Source: Salinispirillum marinum (GTDB taxonomy: Bacteria > Pseudomonadota > Gammaproteobacteria > Pseudomonadales > Natronospirillaceae). Taken from it: DNA of 64,000 nucleotides. The notes beneath the pieces were generated by a model. That model was given only the letters and a program-made list of their open reading frames with translations, had not been told where the DNA came from and ran no database searches. Location of the stretch: NCBI RefSeq assembly GCF_042651565.1, contig NZ_JBHSDF010000003.1; one strand, 5' to 3'. Below, piece by piece: positions 1-8,078 of this stretch (position 1 is the first letter of the stretch; each line of letters opens with the position of its first letter). A program made the position numbers and the translations under genes.

Positions 1-800
1 GCCGCCACTTCACCTACCGCACGCACGCGATACTGCCGACAGACTTCTTCCGCAATGACCGAAGGCGCGGCAAATACACCCAGCCCGGCATGACCAAACA
101 CCTTTAATAACGCGCTGTCGTCAATCTCAGCGACCTCACGCAACCGAATGCGTTGAGCACGGAACCATTCCATTAGGGCATGGTGGTACGGGGCATCCAG
201 GGTGCTGGCCAGAAATGGCTGCTCATCCAAACTTTCGGGAAAGCCAGGCATAAGCCGTTGCGCCAAAACCTCTTCTGCAAATAAGGAAATCGGGGTGGCC
301 CCCAAGTTATAAACTTGCCACTTGAAGTCCGGTTCGGCCACCGGCAACCAATCCGTGATGACCACATGCAGTTCGCGCCGCCGCAAACCTTTTAGCAAAT
401 CTTGCGGCCCGCCGGTATGGCATTTCAATTGAATACCGGCATGGCTTTCCAACACCGGTGCAATGGTTCGGTAGGCCAATAATTTATGAATGGATGCCGA
501 GATGCCGACACACAGGCGTGCCATCGGCTTGGTGTCCGCATCGGCTAAAAATTCGCTCAGTTGATCGGCGGTCTTGAACATATCATCGGCGTAGCGGAAC
601 ACCTGATGACCATGGTCGGTGAGTTGTAGCTGACGTCCACGACGATGAAACAGACGTCGCCCAATGGTCTGCTCAAAGGTAGCAATTTGTCCGCTGAGCG
701 TTTGCGGGGCCAAGGCCAACTGCTCGCTGGCTCTGGCCATTGACCCCTCTTTCACCACCATCCAAAAATAATGCAAATGCCGAAAATTCAACCGCTCCAT
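1..800 (-). CDS. LysR-family (NhaR-like) transcriptional regulator, 3' end cut by window edge
   Basis: Reading the minus strand from the ATG at 800 gives about 266 residues open to the window edge, so the last 30-40 residues are missing for a usual 300-residue LysR. The N-terminus (MERLNFRHLHYFWMVVKEGS) and the following helix-turn-helix (ARASEQLALAPQTLSGQIATFE) are typical of the NhaR branch, with its YFWxV signature. A LysR substrate-binding domain follows from about residue 90. It is a predicted DNA-binding activator or repressor with unknown ligand. It lies 54 bp downstream of mqo on the same strand. A second NhaR-like regulator is encoded at 26613-27503. Target genes are not evident in the window. 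Confidence 0.88.
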   Translation of the reverse strand, partial: MERLNFRHLHYFWMVVKEGSMARASEQLALAPQTLSGQIATFEQTIGRRLFHRRGRQLQLTDHGHQVFRYADDMFKTADQLSEFLADADTKPMARLCVGISASIHKLLAYRTIAPVLESHAGIQLKCHTGGPQDLLKGLRRRELHVVITDWLPVAEPDFKWQVYNLGATPISLFAEEVLAQRLMPGFPESLDEQPFLASTLDAPYHHALMEWFRAQRIRLREVAEIDDSALLKVFGHAGLGVFAAPSVIAEEVCRQYRVRAVGEVA

Positions 801-853
801 AGTGCACCCTGACCTGCGATAGGCGTCCAGTGTGCAGCAATTGTTGGCAAAGG

Positions 854-2368
854 TTAAGCAGCGCCTTGCAGCCGGGGATCTTCCGTCGCACCTGAACGCT
901 TCGGCGGCAAAAGCCCTAAACGACGCTGGTTGCGTTGACGAAGCGCACTGGCGGCTTGTGCGTCTTGCGCCAAATCCAGCTCTAGGTTTGGCAACCAACC
1001 TAACAGACGCTGCCTTGCCATGCCTTGCATCAGTTCCGGGAAACAGGTTTTTACCACCTGCAGCATGGCATCAACACTGGTAGAGGCGCCCGGCGATGCA
1101 CCCAATAACGCACTTAACGTGCGGTCACGCGTGGTGATGACTTCCGTTCCGAACTCCAGTTTGCCGCGACCCGCGGCCGTTGGCTTGATGATTTGTACAC
1201 GCTGACCAGCGGTGTAGAGCGTCCAGTCGGCATCATCCGCATGCGGGAGAAAGGTTTGTAAACTGTGCATTCGGTCGCTTTTCGTCGCCAAGCCTTCACT
1301 GACCAAATAACGTACAAGGTGCCGATTATCCCAACCGGCGGTGGTGGCAGCACGTAAGTTACCCGGCTTCACAGAAGACAACCATTCAAACGCCCGTCCT
1401 TGGCGCAGTAATTTGGTGGTAAACCCGGCAAATGGGCCAAACAACAGGCAAGGCTGGCCGTCAATATACCGCGTGTCTAGGTGTGGCACTGACATCGGCG
1501 GCGCGCCGACGGGTGCTTGACCGTATACCTTCGCCTGATGGCTGAGCGCCAAGTCCGCATCCGGGTTCATCAACCATAGCCCGGACACCGGGAAAGCAGC
1601 ATAGCCGTTAACCTCTTCAACCTTCGCCTGTTGCAGCAAAGGCAATGCTGCACCTCCGGCCCCGACAAACACGAAACCAGCGTCTAACGTGCTGTCGCCC
1701 TCAGGGCCGCGCAAGGTAACGCGCCAGCCTTTGTCATGGCGACGCAACTGGGTGACCTGTGTATTAAACCGCATGGTCACCGATGACTGCGCATGCAAGG
1801 TATCACCCAAACCGCGCGTGAGGGCACCAAAGTTCACATCCGTACCATGATTGACCCGCGTGGCGGCCGTATGCTCGGCGGCGAACGGATCCATGATCGG
1901 CATCCAACGGGCCAATTCTGTTGGTTCGGACGACCAAGCCATATCGGCGAACAAATGGTGTTTTTGTAAGGCACGATGCCGACGCGACAGAAAATCGACC
2001 CCATTTTTACCCACCACCCAACTGAGATGAGGTACGCGACGGATAAAGTTTTCTGCCTGAGGAAGCAAGCCGCGCTCTACCGCCGAGGCCCAAAAGGTCA
2101 ACGAGGTCTCAAAGCGTTGATTGATGTCTACCGCGCGGTCTATGTTAATCTCGCCATTAGGGGAATCTGGCGTGTAGTTCAATTCGCAGTAAGCCGCATG
2201 GCCGGTGCCAGCATTGTGCAGACTGTCGGAACTTTCCGTACCAAGAGCAGCATGTTTTTCCACCACCGTAATGGTACGACCATTATCCAACTGGTTCAGC
2301 AGGGTTGCTAAGGTGGTACTCATGATACCGCCGCCAATCAACAATACGTCTACGCGCTGATTTGCCAT
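854..2368 (-). CDS. mqo: Malate:quinone oxidoreductase
   Basis: FAD-dependent peripheral membrane enzyme that oxidises L-malate to oxaloacetate and passes electrons to quinone, bypassing NAD malate dehydrogenase in the TCA cycle. The N-terminus has the dinucleotide-binding fold (LIGGGIMSTTLATLL), followed by the Mqo-specific SSDSLHNAGTGHAAYCELNY block. The protein is 504 aa from ATG 2368, normal for the family. An upstream in-frame GTG at 2380 would add four residues and is less likely. The C-terminus carries the family's LLGASPGAST and LLGWLP stretches. The 200-bp AT-rich region upstream (2381-2577) serves as a divergent promoter region with the GNAT gene. The distal neighbour is a LysR gene on the same strand. 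The family call is firm. Confidence 0.96.
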   Translation of the reverse strand: MANQRVDVLLIGGGIMSTTLATLLNQLDNGRTITVVEKHAALGTESSDSLHNAGTGHAAYCELNYTPDSPNGEINIDRAVDINQRFETSLTFWASAVERGLLPQAENFIRRVPHLSWVVGKNGVDFLSRRHRALQKHHLFADMAWSSEPTELARWMPIMDPFAAEHTAATRVNHGTDVNFGALTRGLGDTLHAQSSVTMRFNTQVTQLRRHDKGWRVTLRGPEGDSTLDAGFVFVGAGGAALPLLQQAKVEEVNGYAAFPVSGLWLMNPDADLALSHQAKVYGQAPVGAPPMSVPHLDTRYIDGQPCLLFGPFAGFTTKLLRQGRAFEWLSSVKPGNLRAATTAGWDNRHLVRYLVSEGLATKSDRMHSLQTFLPHADDADWTLYTAGQRVQIIKPTAAGRGKLEFGTEVITTRDRTLSALLGASPGASTSVDAMLQVVKTCFPELMQGMARQRLLGWLPNLELDLAQDAQAASALRQRNQRRLGLLPPKRSGATEDPRLQGAA

Positions 2369-2577
2369 GACTGCGTTCACTCTTGTTATGGATGTGCTCG
2401 CAGTCTAGCGCAACCCTAAAGCTCAAATAATCGTATATATTTTAATCATTCATCGGTTTATTCGATGCATATTGTGTATCCCGAAGAAAATCCCGTATGC
2501 GCTGAATGACCATGGTATAGTCAGCCAATGTGTCGTGTTAGCGCAATATACTCGCCAAATACGGTAAGGAGTGAACG

Positions 2578-2838
2578 ATGACCACAACGCTAAATTGCCA
2601 GCATCAACCTGAACGTCATCGATTCGTTATCGCGCTGGGTGATGATGAGGCGGTGTTGGAGTATCTACGGCAAGGCGGTATGGTAGATTTTGTACGGACC
2701 TTTGTGCCCGAAAGCGGCCGCGGCCAAGGGGTTGCGGAAACGCTGGTGCGCACCGGCTTGGCGTGGGCGCGGGCTGAGGAGCTATCGGTTTCGGCGTCTT
2801 GTTGGTATGTGGAGAAATGGTTGCAGCGGGGGTTGTAG
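2578..2838 (+). CDS. Small GNAT-family N-acetyltransferase (YjdJ/COG2388 type)
   Basis: 86-residue single-domain acetyltransferase of the mini-GNAT type. The acetyl-CoA pyrophosphate-binding loop is visible as GRGQGVAETLV at about residues 48-58, preceded by the strand MVDFVRTFVPE. A strong ribosome binding site (AAGGAGTG) sits 8 bases before the ATG. The substrate is unknown. The C-terminus (EKWLQRGL) stops a few residues earlier than family members that end in a KW...HPE-like tail. The stop codon lies inside a short imperfect 26-bp repeat array, so the tail may have been altered by that repeat. Confidence 0.82.
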   Translation: MTTTLNCQHQPERHRFVIALGDDEAVLEYLRQGGMVDFVRTFVPESGRGQGVAETLVRTGLAWARAEELSVSASCWYVEKWLQRGL

Positions 2839-2898
2839 GGGGTTACTCGCAGCAGCGGGCTGTAGGGATTGATTGCAGCACTGGGCTTTAGGGGGTAT
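2821..2898. repeat. Three imperfect 26-bp tandem units spanning the GNAT stop codon
   Basis: Units start with TTGCAGC or TCGCAGC at 2821, 2847 and 2873. Each continues into a G-rich GGG(C/G)T(G/T)TAGGG segment. The first unit includes the last codons and the stop of the acetyltransferase gene. No protein or hairpin function is evident. Confidence 0.5.
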
Positions 2899-2955
2899 GT
2901 CTCATCACCATGTTAACCAGAATCAAGCATGCCTAACTGCGTTATGTCTGTGCGG

Positions 2956-3576
2956 CTAGCCATTGCATTGCAGCCACTGCTCCGCCAGCCATTGATGCCC
3001 CAGCACTTCCGGATGTACGCCATCGTAAGCCCATAGTGCGGGCTGCTCACTGCTCTGGGTACTGAATCCAGCTTGTAACGGCAACCATGCCAATTTACGT
3101 TCGGCCACTAATGCACCCATTCCGGTTTGCATCTCTTGTAAGGGCGGCCACCATTGTTCCATTGTCGCGGTGCCGGGAATAGCGAAGGGTTCCATAATCA
3201 GCAATCGCTCAGCCAAGGGTTGCAACCGATCGAGTAGGTGATCGAACTCAGCCAGTATGCGCTTTATGTCCGGGTATTCGTGGTCGGACATGGGGTACCA
3301 AATATCATTAATCCCCAGCATCAAAGTGATGCAAGTGAAGTCGCTACCCCGCGTTTGTTTCAACGGGCACCAATCATGCGTCAGCAGTTCATTCACCCGA
3401 CACCCGCCAAAACCCCGGTTCCATACTTTGGTGGTGGGTTCTTTTGCTAGCAGCTCGGTCGCCACCCGATTTACCCAGCCATAACCGAGAGCCTCGGCTC
3501 GATTCGGTTGTTTGACACTGCGTTGGCGGTCGCAGTCGGTAACGGAATCGCCCAAGAACAGATACCGGTCGGTCAT
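2956..3576 (-). CDS. SGNH/GDSL-family hydrolase
   Basis: 206-residue hydrolase of the SGNH fold (esterase, lipase or thioesterase). Block I is FLGDSVTD with the nucleophile Ser near residue 11. Block II glycine appears in NRGFGGCRV, block III in LGINDIW (Asn), and block V in DGVHPEVLGH with the catalytic Asp and His. No signal peptide is visible, so it is probably cytoplasmic. Its ATG overlaps the stop of the upstream MazG-like gene in an ATGA junction (3573-3576), which suggests translational coupling. The substrate cannot be told from sequence. Confidence 0.88.
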   Translation of the reverse strand: MTDRYLFLGDSVTDCDRQRSVKQPNRAEALGYGWVNRVATELLAKEPTTKVWNRGFGGCRVNELLTHDWCPLKQTRGSDFTCITLMLGINDIWYPMSDHEYPDIKRILAEFDHLLDRLQPLAERLLIMEPFAIPGTATMEQWWPPLQEMQTGMGALVAERKLAWLPLQAGFSTQSSEQPALWAYDGVHPEVLGHQWLAEQWLQCNG

Positions 3577-3938
3577 GTTTCGGGGTCTTCATAGGCGGTG
3601 TATTTTTGTGCACTGCCTTGTACCCGATCCGCCGGGTATTTGGCGTCGTTTTTCTTCATTTTGTCCCAACAGGCTTGCTCAATGTCTACGCCAACTTGTC
3701 CGGCCAGCCGGATCAAATAGAGCTGCACATCGGCAATTTCGTCGCGCACCGCCGTCAACTGCTCGGCGGTCAACGCCTGTGACTGTGCTTCGGTTAACCA
3801 CTGGAAACATTCCTGCAACTCCGCCGCTTCGACGGTGAGCGCCATCGCGAGATTTTTCGGCGAGTGGAATTGCTCCCAGTCCCGCGCGGCGGCAAATTGC
3901 TGCATCGCCTTATGCAATTGAACGAAGGGATCAGACAC
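3573..3938 (-). CDS. MazG-like nucleotide pyrophosphohydrolase (dCTPase/RS21-C6 type)
   Basis: 121-residue all-alpha NTP pyrophosphohydrolase, expected to hydrolyse non-canonical or surplus (d)NTPs to the monophosphate and pyrophosphate with Mg2+. Metal-binding motifs are visible as EAAELQE (about residues 36-42) and DEIADVQ (about 66-72), the EExxE...ExxD pattern. The start is GTG at 3938, preceded by GAGG at good spacing. It is the first gene of a two-gene unit with the SGNH hydrolase. Family members include DCTPP1. The exact nucleotide preference is unknown. Confidence 0.87.
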   Translation of the reverse strand: MSDPFVQLHKAMQQFAAARDWEQFHSPKNLAMALTVEAAELQECFQWLTEAQSQALTAEQLTAVRDEIADVQLYLIRLAGQVGVDIEQACWDKMKKNDAKYPADRVQGSAQKYTAYEDPET

Positions 3939-4061
3939 CTTTATGCCTCAATGCGATGAATACAGGCACAAGAATGCATAGAAATGCATCGCCGCGCTAG
4001 TGCCGATGGGCAATACCGACTAGAATTCGCAGCAATTTTGAACAATTAATGGTGTATCGAG

Positions 4062-4778
4062 ATGGGCCGCGCCTACCAAAACCGTAAAGAATCCATGGCT
4101 AAGACCTCTGACATGAAGGCCAAGGTTTATAGCCGTTACAGCCGTGAAATTTATATGTGTGCCAAATCCGGTGGTACTGAACCTACTGGCAACCTGGCCT
4201 TGGCCTCCCTGCTGGAGCGGGCCAAAAAAGAACAAGTGCCGGCGCATGTGATCGAAAAAGCACTTACCAAAGCGGCCGGTGGTGGCGGTGAAGACTTCGC
4301 CGTAGCACGATATGAAGGTTTCGGCCCCGGCAATACCATGATCATTGTCGATTGTTTAACCGACAACCCGAACCGTACCTATGGTGATGTGCGCACCTGC
4401 TTCAACAAGGTGAAAGCTAAGCTGGGCGCTTCCGGTGCGGTCAGCCACTTGTTCGACCACGATGCCATCTTTGTGTTTGCAGGTGAGGATGAAGAACCCG
4501 TACTGGAAGCCTTGATGGAAGCCGATGTGGATGTCAGCGACATTGAAGTCGCCGACGGCAAGATCACCGTATTCGCACCCAATACCGAGTTTGGCAACAC
4601 CCGCAATGCGCTGAAATCAGCCTTCCCTAACATTGATTTCGAAGTAGAAGAAATTCAATTCATTCCACAAATGATGAATCCCATCAGCGGGGAAGATGTT
4701 GAACAACTGGAAAAACTGGTCGACCTGTTGAATTTCTGTGATGACGTACAGCACGTTTACCATAACGCGGAATACTAA
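4062..4778 (+). CDS. YebC/PmpR-family protein, YeeN-like
   Basis: 238-residue member of the YebC (TACO1) family. These proteins have been described as transcription regulators and more recently as ribosome-associated factors that ease translation of difficult sequences. The start MGRAYQNRKESMAKTSDMKA and the block GRYEGFGP-like (here ARYEGFGPGNTMI) followed by NRT...VR..FNK are diagnostic. The divergent N-terminus and the C-terminal DDVQHVYHN resemble the YeeN paralogue more than YebC proper, which normally lies beside ruvC. No ruv genes are adjacent here. Cytoplasmic. Confidence 0.93.
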   Translation: MGRAYQNRKESMAKTSDMKAKVYSRYSREIYMCAKSGGTEPTGNLALASLLERAKKEQVPAHVIEKALTKAAGGGGEDFAVARYEGFGPGNTMIIVDCLTDNPNRTYGDVRTCFNKVKAKLGASGAVSHLFDHDAIFVFAGEDEEPVLEALMEADVDVSDIEVADGKITVFAPNTEFGNTRNALKSAFPNIDFEVEEIQFIPQMMNPISGEDVEQLEKLVDLLNFCDDVQHVYHNAEY

Positions 4779-4804
4779 GCACAATATTATGTGAGGATGT
4801 AACC

Positions 4805-5527
4805 ATGAAACTGATCTTCCCTATGGCGACCGGTACCTTGATGTTGACCGTACTCGCCGCCAGCAGTTGGGCGCAAGAATGGAGTGGTTCGGCCACCTTG
4901 CAGGCCATGTTGCCCGTGAACGAATTCCAAGAGAACACCAGCGACATCAGCGGCGGTTTCGGGTTACAGGGCGGCTATCGCTTTGGCAATACGCCGTTGT
5001 ATCTGGGTGCTGAGTTCAACGTGGCCATTATGGGGGTTGATAGCCGTACAGTGCCACTCAGCAACACCGTCAACGTGAACGTGGATGTCGACACCACTCA
5101 TGTGATGGGTCAATTTCTTGCGGTAAGCCGTCTGATTGCTCCATCGGGTACGTTCCGTCCGTATGTTGAGTTAATGGGTGGTGGAAACTTTTTTAACTCA
5201 ACAACGGTGGTGAGCGACCGCAGTGATGGCGACGCCATTGCAACCGATGACGAAACTCATAGTGCCTCAGCTTGGACCTACGGGGCAGGTGCTGGCGCCC
5301 TATATCGTGTATTCAGCAATGATGCGCCAAACCGCTCTTCCGAAGAAATGGAGTTAAGTGAAGGCTATGTGCTGTTTTCGGTGCGTTACTTTTCCGGTGC
5401 CGAAGCTGAGTACATGAGTTCAGGCTCAGTGGTTGTAGATGGCAATGACAACAGCGTCACCTACAACAAGAAAACCAGCCCGATTGAGCAATGGGCCGTA
5501 TCCATTGGCTTCCAAGGCCGGTTCTAA
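4805..5527 (+). CDS. Outer-membrane beta-barrel protein (OmpA-like/porin-like fold, unknown function)
   Basis: 240 residues with a clear Sec signal peptide (hydrophobic core then SSWAQ|EW, cleavage near residue 24). The mature part alternates hydrophobic and polar residues with glycine- and aromatic-rich strands (GGFGLQGGYRFG, LYLGAEFNV) and ends in GFQGRF. A terminal aromatic is typical of BamA-recognised barrels, so 8 strands are plausible. GAGGATG ribosome binding site. It lies 26 bp after the YeeN-like gene and is closed by a strong terminator. No specific role can be assigned. Confidence 0.72.
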   Translation: MKLIFPMATGTLMLTVLAASSWAQEWSGSATLQAMLPVNEFQENTSDISGGFGLQGGYRFGNTPLYLGAEFNVAIMGVDSRTVPLSNTVNVNVDVDTTHVMGQFLAVSRLIAPSGTFRPYVELMGGGNFFNSTTVVSDRSDGDAIATDDETHSASAWTYGAGAGALYRVFSNDAPNRSSEEMELSEGYVLFSVRYFSGAEAEYMSSGSVVVDGNDNSVTYNKKTSPIEQWAVSIGFQGRF

Positions 5528-5530
5528 ACG

Positions 5531-5565
5531 ACAACAAAAAGGGCCAGTACGGCCCTTTTTGTTGT
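5531..5565. terminator. Bidirectional intrinsic terminator
   Basis: Perfect 15-bp inverted repeat (arms 5531-5545 and 5551-5565, loop AGTAC) with A5 and T5 runs at the base of the GC core. It can therefore terminate transcription in both directions. It sits between the convergent barrel-protein and MFS genes. Confidence 0.93.
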
Positions 5566-5579
5566 TTGTGCAGACCGCA

Positions 5580-7031
5580 TCACTTTCTAACGTGGCTGCG
5601 CAACCACACGGCCAATGCCAAGCCGAACAGGCTCAAACCGAAAGCGGCCCAAAACGCCAAGTGAATACCCGCTTCCAAGTGCGCCAAGGCACTGCCATTG
5701 GGTGCATCGGTCACCGGACGTCCGGCCCGCGCACTCAGTACGGTGATCAACAGGGCGGTCCCAATAGCCGCACCGACCATGCGCAAGGTGGTGTTCATCG
5801 CCGAGGCATGGGCAATCAGTTCACGCGGCAATGCATTAATCCCGGCGGTCACCAAAGGCATCATCAACAGCGTACCACCCACCATTTGTAGGATAGAGCC
5901 CAGCATAACCCATGGTGCGGCTAAACTGTTCGGCATAATGGCCAACCACAGCATGGCAAGCGCCAATAATACGAAGCCCACAATGCCCAAGGTTTGAATG
6001 CCGAAGCGGTCAAACAATTTACCCGCCAGGGGTGACATCAGCCCCATCATCATAGCGCCCGGCAACAATATCAAACCGGCATCCAGCGCCGTTAAACCAC
6101 GCACGCTCTGAACGTAAATAGGGATCATGGTTTGTGTGGCCACTAAGATCACAAACACCAACACGGACATAACCGCTGATACGGTAAATACCGGTGAGGC
6201 GAAAACCGCCATGTCCAACAATGGGTTCTCCAAGCGCCGCTGACGACGGACAAACCACGCCAGCGATACCACACCAACCACGAGCGACAACACCACATTA
6301 AGGCTGGTCCAACCCGCTGCACCGGCCATGCTGAAACCGTATAACAATCCGCCCCAACCAAAACTCGACAGCACAACCGAGAGTTGGTCTATCTTGTTAC
6401 TGCGTTGCGTGGTCACATTCTTCATGAACAAGATACCCGCCAGCCACACTAAGGTGGCGATGGGCAGGATCAGCACAAACAAATAGCGCCATGACCACTG
6501 ATTCACGATCCAGCCGGACAGCGCGGGGCCAATGGCCGGGGCAAAGGACACCACCAAACCGACCAAGCCCATAGCCGCCCCACGGCGATGGATGGGGTAC
6601 ATGGTCATCATCAACGTTTGGATCATCGGCATGATCAACCCGGCCGCTAAGCCTTGAATGATGCGCGCAACCAACAAGACGGTGAAGCTGTTGGCCAATG
6701 CCCCTAGGGCGGTGCCCAGAGTAAATACCGTTAACGCCAGCAAATACAGCGTACGACTGGAGTATTTATCAAGTAACGCGGCGGTCACCGGAATGGCAAT
6801 ACCACTGGCCAGCATAAAGGCCGTGGTGACCCACTGCGCTAAACTCGCGGTGATGACAAAATCGTTCATGATGGCAGGAATAGCGACCAACATGAGCGTT
6901 TGATTCAGCACCGACACGAAAGCACCAGCGATCAGAATCACCACGATAACGGTGCGGTTAAAATTGGGCTCTGTATTGAGCGCTGCATCGGGTGCTCGTT
7001 CGGCAGCAACCTTGGTAGACAGTGTGGTCAT
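5580..7031 (-). CDS. MFS drug exporter, DHA2/EmrB-QacA type
   Basis: Inner-membrane proton antiporter of about 483 residues with 14 predicted membrane helices, as usual for the DHA2 family. The antiporter motif C is visible in helix 5 (SFAPAIGPALSGW) and the motif near helix 1 as LNQTLMLVAIP. The ATG at 7031 is preferred because it leaves a normal short N-terminus. A further in-frame ATG at 7085 would add 18 residues. It lies directly downstream of a MarR gene in the same operon, which implies substrate-inducible export of toxic compounds. The exact substrate is unknown. No membrane-fusion partner is adjacent. Confidence 0.92.
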   Translation of the reverse strand: MTTLSTKVAAERAPDAALNTEPNFNRTVIVVILIAGAFVSVLNQTLMLVAIPAIMNDFVITASLAQWVTTAFMLASGIAIPVTAALLDKYSSRTLYLLALTVFTLGTALGALANSFTVLLVARIIQGLAAGLIMPMIQTLMMTMYPIHRRGAAMGLVGLVVSFAPAIGPALSGWIVNQWSWRYLFVLILPIATLVWLAGILFMKNVTTQRSNKIDQLSVVLSSFGWGGLLYGFSMAGAAGWTSLNVVLSLVVGVVSLAWFVRRQRRLENPLLDMAVFASPVFTVSAVMSVLVFVILVATQTMIPIYVQSVRGLTALDAGLILLPGAMMMGLMSPLAGKLFDRFGIQTLGIVGFVLLALAMLWLAIMPNSLAAPWVMLGSILQMVGGTLLMMPLVTAGINALPRELIAHASAMNTTLRMVGAAIGTALLITVLSARAGRPVTDAPNGSALAHLEAGIHLAFWAAFGLSLFGLALAVWLRSHVRK

Positions 7032-7091
7032 GGTATAGGTTCTCGGATCTACGCTGGCGTAAACAAGAAACAGCGCCAGCGGCAATGGATG

Positions 7092-7565
7092 TTAGCGCCC
7101 GGTGTTAGGGCTTAAATTCGTTAATAGCTGGTCGAAAACACGTAAACAGGTGCCAACATCTTCCGGCGGTATATCCACAAAGATGTCTTCCCGCACCGCG
7201 CGCAGAGCAGCATCAATGTGGGCCAATATGGGCTCTGCCAACGGTGTCAGGTGAATGCTGCGTGCACGCTTGTCCTCCGTATCCGCGCGGCGCTCCAACA
7301 ACCCTTCATGGGCCAGTGCATCCAAGGTGCGCACCAAGGTAGGGCCTTGCACGCCGACGTATTCGGCCAGTGTTTTTTGCTGCAAAGGCTCTGCTGCGCG
7401 AGCTAAGGTTAGCAAAATGCGCCATCGCGCTTCCGTCAAACCAAAGGGTGCCAAGCGACGGTCGATTTCCAAGCGCCAAAGACGCCCCACCAGACCAATG
7501 CTGTGGCCAAACTGATGGCGTTGATCGGTGTCTGCAGAGGACACACATTCGGTATCTTTTTTCAT
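7092..7565 (-). CDS. MarR-family transcriptional repressor
   Basis: 157-residue winged-helix dimeric regulator. The DNA-binding segment is QKTLAEYVGVQGPTLVRTLDALAHEGLLERR (about residues 62-92), followed by the wing with D-KRARSIHLT. This arrangement resembles SlyA/MarR. It is first in an operon with the MFS exporter. A 20-bp palindrome lies 25 bp upstream of its ATG, consistent with autorepression relieved by ligand. The same intergenic region also drives the divergent rhodanese gene. Confidence 0.92.
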   Translation of the reverse strand: MKKDTECVSSADTDQRHQFGHSIGLVGRLWRLEIDRRLAPFGLTEARWRILLTLARAAEPLQQKTLAEYVGVQGPTLVRTLDALAHEGLLERRADTEDKRARSIHLTPLAEPILAHIDAALRAVREDIFVDIPPEDVGTCLRVFDQLLTNLSPNTGR

Positions 7566-7589
7566 GCCAAAACCTTAACAAAGCAGTAT

Positions 7590-7609
7590 ATAGATAGCTA
7601 CCTATCTAT
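7590..7609. promoter_or_regulatory. Predicted MarR operator
   Basis: Perfect 8-bp arms ATAGATAG / CTATCTAT around CTAC, in the divergent region between marR (start 7565) and the rhodanese gene (start 7687). Size and position fit a MarR/SlyA dimer site. Confidence 0.75.
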
Positions 7610-7686
7610 TATTTTTGTACGGCCTAGCTTGCCAAGTTAAGTTGACATCTTTATATTAGATTTATCTAAATATTAGGAGGTGATGT

Positions 7687-8049
7687 ATGTGGCGGACTCT
7701 CTTTAAACCCATAACGGCGTTATTGGTTGGACTTTGCACGCTGGTAGGATGCAGCAGTGGAAGCGAGAACTATCAGGCGTGGCTGGATGATGGCGGCATC
7801 GTTTTGGACACCCGTACCCTAGCAGAATATCAGGCCGACCATGTCGGTATCTCTGTATTGATGCCCTACGACGAGGTCCCAGCCCGCATTCACACAGTAG
7901 CACCGGACAAAAACACCCCTATTCTGCTGTATTGCCGCAGCGGGCGTCGTGCCGGGGTAGCCGAAAAGGCGTTACTGGATATGGGTTACACACGGGTGCA
8001 AAACCTAGGCAGTCTGGCACAAGCGAGGTCCGCTTTGGGGGTGCAATGA
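7687..8049 (+). CDS. Rhodanese-domain lipoprotein
   Basis: 120 residues. The N-terminus is a lipoprotein signal (LLVGLCTLVGC|SS; lipobox Cys at about residue 22), so the protein is probably membrane-anchored in the periplasm. The rest is one small rhodanese domain with strand IVLDTRTLAEY and active-site loop YCRSGRRAG, whose Cys would carry the persulfide. A strong AGGAGGTG ribosome binding site precedes the ATG. It is divergent from marR. Sulfur-transfer substrate unknown. It is shorter than most rhodanese domains but has the full loop. Confidence 0.86.
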   Translation: MWRTLFKPITALLVGLCTLVGCSSGSENYQAWLDDGGIVLDTRTLAEYQADHVGISVLMPYDEVPARIHTVAPDKNTPILLYCRSGRRAGVAEKALLDMGYTRVQNLGSLAQARSALGVQ

Positions 8050-8069
8050 GCCCGGCAATAATGCCGGGC
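8050..8069. terminator. Hairpin between convergent rhodanese and chemoreceptor genes
   Basis: Perfect 8-bp stem GCCCGGCA / TGCCGGGC with loop ATAA, starting just after the rhodanese stop. There is no clear T-run on either side, so terminator strength is uncertain. Confidence 0.5.
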
Positions 8070-8078
8070 CATCACTGG

